From positions 109,116 to 173,115 of the forward strand of contig JAXGGA010001025.1 of NCBI GenBank assembly GCA_038373865.1: a stretch of 64,000 nt of DNA. Direction: 5' to 3'. Positions 45,201 through 55,085 of the stretch are shown in pieces. This DNA is from Uloborus plumipes (lineage: Eukaryota; Arthropoda; Arachnida; Araneae; Uloboridae). A program made the translations under genes and the position numbers. The number at the start of each line of letters is the position of its first letter. Position 1 is the stretch's first letter. The notes beneath the pieces are model-generated. The model made no database searches. It was not told the origin of the DNA and worked only from the letters and a program-made list of their open reading frames with translations.

Positions 45201-46972
45201 CCTTAGAAACCAGTAGCGTTGCCAGATTGACAAAAGTAATTTTTTCCTACTTCCTATGATCTTACCTTTCTAAAAAAAAATTCATGGCAAAAAATACCCA
45301 GTAGTATATTTATGAAGAATTTCTTTGTACGGTCGGGAAGTTTTGTTCCGATTGACCCCGCTGTTCCTATATTACGGTACTTCCCCATTTTACGGTACTT
45401 CAATCTATGATAGAGTTTTAAGCAGTTAAACAAACGTATTTACTTGTAAAAGCGGCCATTTTGATGACGTCATCATAGGTGGGCCCTTGACCTCAGAAAG
45501 AAAAATTAAATCTTTCTAATTAGCTCTTTTAAAGAGCTTTCAGATGAAATAGTTGAGTTTTGAAATATTTAAATATATGATGGAGTTTTAGGGGGAGTTA
45601 AACAAACGTATTTACCTGTAAAAGCGGCCATTTTGATGACGTCATCATAGGTGGGCCCTTGACCTTAGAAAGAAAAATTAAATCTTTTTAAATAGCTCTT
45701 TTAAAGAGCTTTCAGATGATATATTTGAGTTTTGAAATATTTAATCTATGATGGAGTTTTAGGGGGAGTTAAACAAACGTATTTACCTGTAAAAGCGGCC
45801 ATTTTGATGACGTCATCACAGGTGGGCCCTTGACCTTAGAAAGAAAAATTACATCTTTCTAAATAGCTCTTTTAAAGAGCTTTCAGATGATATATTTGAA
45901 TTTTGCAATATTTCAATCTATGATGGAGTTTTAAGCAGTTAAACGAACGTATTTACATGTAAGAGCGGCCATTTGATGACGTCATCACAGGTGGGCCCTT
46001 GACCTCAAAAATAAACATTAAACCTTTCCAAATAGATCTTTTAAAGAGCTTTCAGATGATATAGTTGAGTTTTGAAATATTTAAATCTATCAGGGAGTTT
46101 TAGGGGGAGTTAAACAAACGTATTTTCCTGTAAAAGCGGCCATTTTGATGACGTCATTAAAGGTGGGACCTTGACCTCAGAAAGAAAAATTAAATCTTTC
46201 CAAATAGCTCTTTCAAAGAGCTTTCAAATGATACATTTGAGTTTTGCAATATTTCAATCTATGATGGAGTTTTAAGCAATTAAACGAACGTATTTACCTG
46301 TAAAAGCGGCCATCTTGATGACGTCATCACGGGAGTTCATGACCCCTGATCAAGTGTCTCCCGGCGGTTTTTTGTTCTTATATATGTACATAAGCTCTGT
46401 ACCAAATTTCACACTGGTATCCGGAAGTGAAATATTTCGGCTGTTTTTGTCGCTAACTCCACAGACTAAACGGGCCTTCTCGGAATGCTTCTAACAATAG
46501 CAGCACCGCTGGGAGATGTGTGTGGAGTTCTTAGGAGACTAATTTGAGCATGGTTAGGTTACCACCGCACCAGGTTTCCCAGTTTATTTTCTTCGGTCGC
46601 AATTTGGCTACCTTTCTAAAAGATTTTGGATACTACATGTAGTCTTCTCGTAAACAATATAATTCTTAAAAATAAATAAAAAAATAAACATCAAAATGAA
46701 CATTTAGCTTTTTTTCAACATACTAAATGAAATCCTTGGCCTGAAAAACATATAATTTGATATAAAAACCTCTTTTGTGTGAGTTAAATTGCAAAAGCAG
46801 TAGCATAGGCCGCCATTTTGAAAAACGCCGCCATCTTGGATTAAAACGGTTTTTGAAAGTGCCTCTGGGTCTTAATTTCATTGTATAGCCATTAGCAACA
46901 TTCCTACCAAGTGGCATCTTCTTATCACGATTTGCAGTATTCCATTGATTTTTGACAGTTAGCTCCCGGACT
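42279..46972. mobile_element. 4.7-kb foldback element with inverted 171-bp arrays
   Basis: Unique arms of about 630 bp (42279-42905 and 46320-46972) are near-identical reverse complements starting GCCCGGGAGCTAACTGT / GTCCGGGAGCTAACTGT, each apparently next to TA. Inside each arm lies an array of the 171-bp unit described at 847-2766: about three units facing right (42907-43380), then a switch at about 43380-43450, then about ten units facing left to 46350. A separate 1295-bp element is inserted at 44101-45395. No transposase frame exists, so it must be mobilised in trans if at all. The right end lies 304 bp before the preferred start of receptor copy 6. High arm identity suggests recent formation or homogenisation. 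Confidence 0.88.
44101..45395. mobile_element. 1295-bp TA-flanked element nested in the foldback array
   Basis: Termini CCGTAAAATGGGG and CCCCATTTTACGG are flanked by TA (44099-44100, 45396-45397). Neighbouring units such as 43751-43770 keep the uninterrupted sequence GCAATACTTCAATC, giving the empty site. The motif AATCGGAACAC or its complement GTTCCGATTnnCCCC recurs at 44116, 44313, 44974-44993 and 45345 inside the element. A TA duplication points to Tc1/mariner-type mobilisation. No transposase is recognisable. Confidence 0.85.
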
Positions 46973-47167
46973 ATAAGGGGAACGCTGTGAGTCATACCTC
47001 TCAGCTATGCATTACTATTAGTAAATACTGACTTTGACGTTGATTATACATTAGATGATATCTCGGAACTAAGATGCTATAATTAGAATGAAGACTTGTT
47101 ATACTGAATAACACGTCACAATTTTAGACTAAATTGGCGTAAAGTTTGTGAATGTAGAGTTTGTGAT

Positions 47168-48391
47168 TTGATGAAAAACGGTAAGGAAATTTTTTTTATT
47201 GAAAATGTAACTAGACGCAAAACAATGCATGTAAAATTAAATATAGCGATGATTTTGGAAGAAAATGAAGGAAAAATGAATCTTTATTCCGACATACGTC
47301 CTTTTTATAAACCAATACAAATACTTCTCTTTTGCTGTGGCATTGATACCTTTAAAAATCTAACACCTGCAGCGAAGATTTTTAGATCAGTACTCAACAT
47401 TTTTTGGAGAATTGCAACGCTTCTTACCACAGTCGTATTTTTAGTTTCAACGAGTTTCCTTAAGGAAGGGGTGACTCAAAAAAATATTGGACAAATCGGT
47501 TATACATTCATAGCAATTTATATAAGTATTCTTTTAAGCTACAAACATAAAGATGTTGTTGAAGTACTTCATACTGTTTCCTCTTTACCATTAGCTATAG
47601 ACAGTTGGAAGAGATATAAGAAGATTAAAACCATAATTAGTCTTATTGTTATTTTTGCTACTTTCTTGTGTCTGAGTTTAGGCGTAGCGCAATTAATAAC
47701 CATTAATGAAGAAAAATACAATGTTAACAAAGAGTATTTTCCTTTGTTATTTGACATTGTCCAGTCACAAAAATATAGAGAATTAATCATAAGCACTTTC
47801 CTATCACTAACTTCTCTGTTCTTAACGATTTTTTTCATCGTTCCTTATAATGCTTATGGAGCATTCTACTGTTTGATTTCCTGGCACATGAAAGAAGTTC
47901 TTCAAGATTTTTCACAACGTTTGAGATCTCAACCTTTGCAATTTGTAAAACATCATCTGTATTACGACGCGTTGTCGAAAGTGGTAATCACCGTAGATAA
48001 AAACCTGAATTCTCTGACTCTTGCTTCAGTAATGTATGCGTCGATTTTTGCGTACTTGTCATTGTTTAGCTTTGTGGATTATAAAACATATCATCTCCTT
48101 GTTCGTTTTGCCCCAGCAATAGCCGCTGTTTACATGGCTGGACTATTGTATGGAATGCTCTCCATTGCGGCCGAAATTCCTACTGCAAATACAGATGTTT
48201 ACAATGTGCTGCGTGATATTGGAAAGTACGTGGACCATTCCTTAGAAATGGTGGTGTTCATGGCAAAAGTTAACACTGGACTGTCACTAACGGTAGGAGG
48301 TATCGTTGCTGTAAGCAAAGGACTGTTTCTGCGTCTCGTAGGTATTGTTGCTACATACTCGTTGCTGATCAGAACATTTCCTGCGGAATAA
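47168..48391 (+). CDS. Gustatory-receptor-type 7TM protein (407 aa frame, probably 371), copy 6
   Basis: The frame is open from 47168, but the first 36 codons (including FFIENVTRRKTM) match nothing in the other copies. ATG 47276 (Met37, context GGAAAAATGAAT) yields 371 residues with the FYKPIQILLF Lys at position 12, so it is the preferred start. Sister of copy 5: shared NLTPAAKIFR, SWHMKEVLQDFSQRLRSQPL, TLASVMYASIFAYLSLF, GMLSIAAEIP and RLVGIVATYSLLIRTF. Odd points: EIPTANTDVY replaces PDAN, GKYVDHSLEM replaces the CVGYSxEM block, and GGIVAVSKGLF lacks the P-I-K-R of the pre-helix-7 loop. The frame is otherwise intact. The 4.7-kb foldback element ends 304 bp upstream and may have replaced its original promoter. 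Confidence 0.88.
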   Translation: MMKNGKEIFFIENVTRRKTMHVKLNIAMILEENEGKMNLYSDIRPFYKPIQILLFCCGIDTFKNLTPAAKIFRSVLNIFWRIATLLTTVVFLVSTSFLKEGVTQKNIGQIGYTFIAIYISILLSYKHKDVVEVLHTVSSLPLAIDSWKRYKKIKTIISLIVIFATFLCLSLGVAQLITINEEKYNVNKEYFPLLFDIVQSQKYRELIISTFLSLTSLFLTIFFIVPYNAYGAFYCLISWHMKEVLQDFSQRLRSQPLQFVKHHLYYDALSKVVITVDKNLNSLTLASVMYASIFAYLSLFSFVDYKTYHLLVRFAPAIAAVYMAGLLYGMLSIAAEIPTANTDVYNVLRDIGKYVDHSLEMVVFMAKVNTGLSLTVGGIVAVSKGLFLRLVGIVATYSLLIRTFPAE

Positions 48392-48669
48392 CAGCATGAT
48401 TCTAGCGCGTGGTGGTACTTTAATTATTAACATCAAAGAAGAAATGCTCGTTGGTTCTTTACAGCAAGAAAATCTATTTATCCAATGTAAACTGAACTTG
48501 AAGTTGTTTAAGAAATGTAAGCATTTAATAACTTACATATAATTAAATGAGCTTACAATTCAATGATAACAATTAATATTCAAATCTCCGTAAAATCAAA
48601 TATTTTGCATCTTGATAAAAAAGATTTGAACAGAAATATTTACTAACTTCTCAATGAGTGTCAACGTGA
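48392..48669. other. 3' flank of receptor copy 6
   Basis: No feature recognised. Confidence 0.35.
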
Positions 48670-49030
48670 CTAGAAGTCTTTCAGAGGACAACCTGATCTA
48701 TCTGAAATTTTTGTTGCCAGAGATGTTTGAATTCACCTCGTTTGGAGCATTTTGAAATGAAATATTATTGCAACTGGTTGCTACGTCCTTCAAAATAACT
48801 GATAAGAGTTTGAGCAAAAGGCCACTTTGAGCAACTCCAGCAAGCTAACTTAAGATTCTTAAATTTGATAATTGTTGGTGTAATGAAATAGTCTAACATC
48901 AATGAAGCAATACATCTTCAACTTGGATACCAGTTTTCTCCTACACGATTTTCGAACACATACTAGTGTTACCACGTGTGTACTTTTGGAACCAAAATGT
49001 TAAATAAGTCAGCTCCCCTTGTACAGTGGC
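48670..49030. repeat. Receptor 3'-flank repeat (copy behind receptor 6)
   Basis: Counterpart of 41110-41690. It ends with GTGTACTTTTGGAACCAAAA and AGTCAGCTCCCCTT, a block that also appears at 22365-22400 and 60489-60526. Confidence 0.65.
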
Positions 49031-49131
49031 CCACGGAGTAGGAAGAAGGAGAGAAATGATCTAGGATGCTCTAGTTTGAAAGTGGCAACGAATTCTCACC
49101 GCCGCCAGAGGACACTACTTACCAATCCCTC

Positions 49132-50005
49132 CCTATTTCCTAAAGGAATCAATGTAAATGATACTGCATTTGTCATCTTTTTAAATGCTGCTGTGGGAAA
49201 GAAAATATTTTTTTTCCAACTGGATTTTGGTGTAAATCTTTGATTGACATTATGAATTAAATATGATTTTCATCCCACGAAAATAGGTGCCGCATTCTTT
49301 GAGAAATAGGTTTAATCGAATGCACTAACGAACTTACCAAATCTAACAGAATCTGTCATTTTTTAAAGACTGCTGTTGGAAAGAATATTTTTTTTTCAAT
49401 TGGAATTTTGTGTAAACCATCGATTAACATTATGAACTAAATATGACTTTGATCCGGCTGAAATTTTTTAAGAAAGATGTTTAATCGATCGCATCTAACA
49501 ACTTACCAAATCTTACATATATACGACTATATGCGACATTTTCTTTGCATTGTACGATGTTATTTTTGATGAGAATCTGTTCTCTAAATTGTTGATAAAT
49601 TAAGAATGTGGCAAAAAATTAATAATGTCAGTACTTAATTTTGTGATTAATTAAATATCTTTATTAGACAAAATAACTATTAGTTTAAGTATATTTAGTT
49701 CATAATGTTAATCGATGATTTACACCACATTCCAATTGAAAAAAAAATATATTCTTTCCAACAGCAGTCTTTAAAAAATGACAGATTCTGTCAGATTTGC
49801 CAAGTTGAAAAGTGCATTCGATTAAACCTATTTCTCAAAGAAAACGGCACCTACTTTCGTGGGATGAAAATTATATTTAATTCATAATGTCAGTCGAAGA
49901 TTTACACCAAAATCCAGTTGAAAAAAAATATATTTTCTTTCCCATAGCAGCATTTAAAAGATGACAGATGCAGTATCATTTACATTGATTCCTTTAGGAA
50001 ATAGG
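49132..50005. mobile_element. 874-bp foldback element abutting the gypsy leader
   Basis: The outer sequence CCTATTTCCTAAAGGAATCA at 49132 is mirrored at 49984-50005. Arms of about 340 bp contain two internal repeats of a block with GTCATnTTTTAAA-GCTGCTGT, so each arm is itself a tandem pair, and the centre is near 49575. Its right end touches the 65-bp leader of the retrotransposon gag. Confidence 0.85.
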
Positions 50006-50070
50006 ACTTTCTTGGAACTTTCTGTGAACTTGGACTTTTCTTCCTGAGGACTTTTTGACTTCAGAATTTT

Positions 50071-51306
50071 ATGGTGATTACTCGAGCAATGGAGGAACAA
50101 CTAAAAAAACTCCTTGATGCGATCAACGCTGTTAAAAGTGACATGACTGCGAATCAAGAACAATTAAAAAATGATTTAACCGCTAGCATAACTTCAAGTC
50201 AAGAAGAAATCAAGAATGATATGGCGATTATGGCTACTAATCAAGAACAATTAAAAAATGATCTGGTTACTAATCAAGAACAGTTAAAAAATGATCTGGC
50301 TACTAATCAAGAACAATTAAAGAGTGATTTAACCGCTAGCATAACTTCAAGTCAAGAAGAAATTAAGAGCGATCTAACGTCAATGAAAAGTTTGGTGGAA
50401 ACTAAATTTATCAACATGGAAAATAAAGTGGAGGCTCTAGAAGATCGAATCACCACAGTAGAAAACCATATGGAAAAGAAAATTAAAGAACTTGAATCAA
50501 AGTTATCAGGATCCTGCAACAACTCAAGTGACTGTGTAGCTGCAGCTGGAACTTCTCGTCCATCCATTAAACTGGCCACGTTTGACGGGAAGACCTCGTG
50601 GAATATTTACAAGAAGCAGTTCCTCATCGTTGCAGAAGCAAACTCCTGGGACTCTTCCACAAAAGCCTGTCACCTTGCAGCCTCGCTGAGAGGGGATGCA
50701 GCTGATATACTACAGACCTTTCCAGAGGACAAGCACCGTGACTTCGAAGCCTTATCATCGGCCTTGGAGCTTCGCTTTGGCGAATCCTGCCAAAAAGAAT
50801 TCAGCCAACTTAAGCTCAAATCCCGACTCCAGAGGGCTGGAGAGACTTTGCAAGTTTTTGCAGCAGACGTTGAGAGGCTTTCCCATCTCGCCTTCTCGGA
50901 CTGTCCTTCGGGTGTTCGCGATAGCCTGGCCCTGAACTACTTCATAGATGGAGTGCGAAATCCAGAAATTCAGACGGCTCTCCGGATGGCGGACATCAAA
51001 GATCTTAAATCCGGTCTGGTCTACGCAATGAAGTTCGAGGCTGCACAGCAAACATCCCGTAAGGATCGCCACTCAATCAGGGGCGTGGAAGTAAGTGTCC
51101 AGGATTCAAACTCAACTCGTCTCTCGGAAGTTGAGCGACAAATCAAAGAGATCTTGGGGACCCTGAAGAAGACTCGCAAAGACCAAAGTGGACAACCACT
51201 GAAGTGCTGGAAATGTGGCGGTGAGGGCCACGTACGAAGGAACTGCGAAGCCCGCCAAGAAACAAGAGGGAAGGGTACCTCTTCCTCTCCAGCTCAGGAA
51301 AACTAA
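50071..51306 (+). CDS. Ty3/gypsy Gag (411 aa)
   Basis: Structural protein that would package element RNA. Residues 1-150 are predicted coiled coil with repeated NQEQLKNDL and a duplicated TSSQEEIK block. Residues about 165-330 carry a capsid-type region with KLATFDGKTSWNIYKKQF, LAASLRGDAADIL and ALELRFGE. A single zinc knuckle CWKCGGEGHVRRNC (residues 379-392, C-x2-C-x4-H-x4-C) lies 19 residues from the end. The ATG at 50071 is the first in frame. The stop at 51304-51306 lies within an overlap with the pol frame, which is open from 51225 in the -1 phase. The frame is intact. Confidence 0.9.
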   Translation: MVITRAMEEQLKKLLDAINAVKSDMTANQEQLKNDLTASITSSQEEIKNDMAIMATNQEQLKNDLVTNQEQLKNDLATNQEQLKSDLTASITSSQEEIKSDLTSMKSLVETKFINMENKVEALEDRITTVENHMEKKIKELESKLSGSCNNSSDCVAAAGTSRPSIKLATFDGKTSWNIYKKQFLIVAEANSWDSSTKACHLAASLRGDAADILQTFPEDKHRDFEALSSALELRFGESCQKEFSQLKLKSRLQRAGETLQVFAADVERLSHLAFSDCPSGVRDSLALNYFIDGVRNPEIQTALRMADIKDLKSGLVYAMKFEAAQQTSRKDRHSIRGVEVSVQDSNSTRLSEVERQIKEILGTLKKTRKDQSGQPLKCWKCGGEGHVRRNCEARQETRGKGTSSSPAQEN

Positions 51307-54300
51307 GCTATGGCAATCTCGCGGGGCGGAGGTCCCCAAATTGGAATGAGCCCCATCCTAAAGTTTTCCAGATTTCTTCAAGAAGTGGCGGCTGCAACGG
51401 ACTCTTCATTTACGCTTATGTGAATGGGTTTCCCTGCGAAATGATTGTGGACACAGGAGCCAACGTTACCATTATTAAGACTGATGTGGCTCGTCAATTT
51501 GGCAACAAAATCGAGATTGAAGGAAAAGTGAACTTAGAAATAATGTTCGGAAGCGCCACTTACCATCACACGGCATTCGTCGCTGACATTACAGATCCCT
51601 TCATTCTCGGACTGGACTTTTTGAAAACATTTGATTTTTCTATCGACTTTAAAAATAATGAGCTGCACTCGATGAGGGAAGACATAGCAATTTTCAACGC
51701 TGAAAATAACTTAAAATCCGCTCATCAAATAATAGCCCAAACAGATTTATTGATTCCCCCAAGATCAGAAATACTAATACCTGGCTCCATCAAGGAAAAC
51801 AACAGCTTTAAATTCGGCCTAATTGAATATCCTAACCAGAGTAATAGCCCAAAAGGAGTACTAGTGGCATCTACGCTTGTGGACCTTTCAAGGAATGCAG
51901 TTCCTGTGAGAGTCGCCAATGTAAGTGAAAGACCGAGGAATATCAAGAAAGGAGAAGTGTTGGCAACTTGTACTCACGTAAACTGCATCATCAGAAGAAT
52001 TGATTCCTCCGAGACTGTGTCTTCCGAATCCTTGACTTCGACATTAATTGGGAGTGCAGCATTATCGAAGGATCAAAGATACGCTACGGAAAAATTGGTG
52101 GACGACTTCAAGCAGGTGTTTTCATCTACACCCGAAGATGTTGATCGCACGAGTTTAGCGCAGCATAGGATCGACACTGGAGATCATCCCCCTATCAAGC
52201 AGCATCCAAGACGACTACCGTTCGCCAAGAAGGAAGAGGTTGAGATCCTCGTAAAAGAGATGCAGGAGAATGACGTCATCGAACCCTCATCCAGTCCTTG
52301 GGCGTCCCCTATCGTCTTGGTCCGAAAGAAAGACGGCTCCACCAGATTTTGTGTTGACTACCGACGCCTGAATGACATCACCAAAAAGGACAGTTACCCT
52401 CTTCCACGGATCGATGACACTCTGGACACCCTTTCCGGACACAAGTGGTTTTCGACCCTGGATTTAAAGAGCGGCTACTGGCAGGTGGAGATACACCCCG
52501 ACGACCGAGAGAAGACGGCGTTTACAACCGGACAAGGCTTGTGGCAGTTTAAAGTGATGCCCTTCGGCCTCTGCAATGCGCCAGCCACGTTCGAGCGTCT
52601 TATGGAATCAGTGCTGCGAGGACTCTCTTATGAATCCTGTCTTGTCTACTTGGACGACATCATCATCATAGGACGCAGTTTTGAGGAACATGTGGTTAAT
52701 CTTAGGAAGGTGCTGCAAAAGCTAAAGGAAGCCAACCTGAAGTTAAGCCCGTCCAAATGTTATTTGTTCCGCCGTGAGGTGAACTACCTTGGTCACATTA
52801 TCTCTTCCGAAGGTGTACGAACAGATCCAGATAAGGTATCAGCAGTCAAGAATTGGAGCCGCCCCGAAAATGTCCATCAGCTGCGAAGTTTCCTGGGGCT
52901 CTGCACGTACTACAGGAAATTTGTGAAGGGTTTTTCCAATATTGCACGACCTTTGCATAAGCTGACGGAGAGCAAACAAAAATTTGAATGGTCCAAAGAA
53001 TGCGAGGATGCATTTCTACAGCTGAAGGGGGCTTTAACATCAACGCCTATTCTCTCTTATCCTCAGCCTGAAAAATCCTTCATACTTGACACTGATACGA
53101 GCCACGAGAGCGTTGGAGCTGTTTTATCTCAAGAAATAGACGGTAACGAACATGTCATCGCCTACTGGAGCAAATGCTTATCCAAGTCGGAGCGAAATTA
53201 TTGTGTCACGAGAAAGGAATTGCTCGCCATAGTTAAAGCTGTAGAACATTTCCATCATTACCTCTACGGCCGTAAATTCCTGCTCCGGACTGATCATGCC
53301 TCTTTAACTTGGCTGTTGAATTTCAAGAATCCAGAGGGCCAGGTAGCCAGGTGGATACAGCGGCTCCAGGAATATGACATCGAGATTAAGCACCGAAAAG
53401 GCATGTCACACGGGAATGCTGACGCATTATCAAGAAGACCTTGTTCCGAGAACTGCCATTATTACTCCCGAATAGAGAAACAGTACGGGACGACAATCCC
53501 TACTGCCTGTCAAGTTACTGCTACTTCATCAACTTCAGATCCTGATCCATGGAGTGACGACCAAGTAAGAAAAGATCAGCTTGAAGACCCAGACCTAAAG
53601 CCTATCATAGAGTTAATGGAAAAAGACAGTCGGCGACCTAGTTGGCAAGACATTTCTATCTACAGTCCTGCAACGAAAAGATACTGGGCTCTATGGAAAT
53701 CTCTCCAGTTGCGAAATGGCGTCCTGTATCGGAAATGGGAATCTGACGATGGTAAAGCATTCAAATGGCAGTTACTCCTTCCCAGATCAAGAATTCCAGA
53801 CGTTCTAAAGGAATTGCACAGTAGTCCGACTGGAGGACACTTTGGTATCCTGAAAACCCTCCACAAGGTTCGAGAGCGCTTCTTCTGGAGCAAGGCGAAG
53901 GATGACGTGGAGAAGTGGTGTCATTCTTGTGACGCTGTGCTGCCCGTAAAGGACCGAAGAGAAGAAGCCGCGGGAAGCTACATCTTTACAACGTAGGAGC
54001 TCCTTTCGAACGAATCGGGATCGACATTCTTGGTCCTCTACCAAAAACTACTGATGGGAACAAATACATCCTCGTTTCCATTGACTATTTCACCAAATGG
54101 CCCGAAGCATATTCCATTCCGGATCAAGAAGCTACCACTGTAGCAGAGACTCTAGTCCAGCATTGGATCTCGAGATATGGGACACCTTTGCAGATCCACT
54201 CCGATCAGGGGAGAAACTTCATCTCTGCTGTGTTTAAGGGCCTATGTAAAATCCTTAAAATTGAGAAAACTCGAACGACACCACTACACCCACAATCGGA

Positions 54301-54853
54301 CGGAATGGTGGAGAGATTCAACAGGACAATCCTTAATAATCTCTCGCTTATGGTCTCCAAAAATCAACAGGATTGGGACAAGAAACTTCCTCTGTTCCTG
54401 CTGGCCTACCGCAGTGCTGTCCACGAGACCACCGGATATTCCCCATCACAGATGCTCTTCGGCCGAGAGCTTCGGCTGCCTTGTGATCTCGTCTTCGGTC
54501 TCCCTCCAGATGCGCCTTCATCGCCTGAGGAGTACGTCCAGGATCTCCAGGCCCGGTTGGAAGACGTTCATCACTTCGCACGGGAGCGAATCAACATCGC
54601 GACGGAGAAAATGAAGACCCGATACGACACAAGGTCCACTGGCCATGACTTTCAAGAAGGTGACAAGGTGTGGCTATGGAATCCCATCCGACGTAAAGGT
54701 CTGTCACCCAAATTGCAGTCGCATTGGGATGGACCTTACACAGTTCTTCACCGGCTGAACGACGTCGTAGTGAGGATCCAGAAGTCATCACATTCAAAAC
54801 CTAGGGTTGTCCATTATGATCGGCTAGCCCCATACTATGGCCATAGTTCTTAA
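51225..54853 (+). pseudogene. Ty3/gypsy Pol, broken by a frameshift in integrase
   Basis: The frame is -1 to gag and open from 51225 to 53996, with no ATG needed if translated as Gag-Pol. The catalytic protease motif DTGA is at about 51450-51461. Reverse transcriptase shows CVDYRRLN, FSTLDLKSGYWQVEI, FGLCNAPATF and YLDD (52647-52658). RNase H shows LDTDTS, KELLAIVKAVEHF and NADALSRRP. The integrase zinc finger (H-x5-H ... CHSC) ends near 53930. One base is missing at about 53931-53936; the phase then changes, a stop follows at 53994, and the catalytic core continues in the other frame with Asp at 54023 and 54203 and Glu at 54311 (D-35-E spacing). A GPY-type C-terminal module follows to 54853. 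The core is intact in sequence but not joined. Confidence 0.9.
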
Positions 54854-55072
54854 AGTAAATCTAAAGCTACCATGGTAATTTGTTTGTAAATTTTGTAAAT
54901 AACTTTTGCCTTTAATTGTTTGTAATATTTCTCTATCAATGTTATTATTTCTTTCATGTTCTCATTGTTATTGTTTATCCTGTTTACGATTGGTTATCAT
55001 GTAATGTGTGCATCTGTAAATTTTCCCTTGCTTCCTTTCTGGGAATTGTACTGCCCGGGACGTGCAGTCCTT
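54854..55072. other. Non-coding segment between pol and polypurine tract
   Basis: T-rich sequence with no frame resembling envelope or accessory proteins. Confidence 0.5.
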
Positions 55073-55085
55073 GGGAAGGGGGCAA
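55073..55085 (+). promoter_or_regulatory. Polypurine tract of the gypsy element
   Basis: GGGAAGGGGGCAA lies immediately before the LTR start TGTTAC, the position where plus-strand DNA synthesis is primed in LTR retrotransposons. Confidence 0.75.

Noticed and set aside
46723..46995. 90-codon minus-strand frame
   Set aside because: Lies within the foldback arm and is not maintained as an open frame in the mirrored arm in any meaningful way; no domain.
49019..49130. 5' LTR end and primer binding site (TACAGTGGCCC)
   Set aside because: The sequence before it is the receptor-flank repeat and matches neither end of the 3' LTR; the TACAG-TGG string is probably chance.
51420..51422. Start codon for Pol at 51420
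   Set aside because: The triplet is GTG and the same frame is open back to 51225 through the gag stop; a fused Gag-Pol reading is more likely.
54177..54614. 145-codon frame overlapping integrase
   Set aside because: Shadow of the integrase core in another phase; the DDE residues are in the frame containing 54188-54853.
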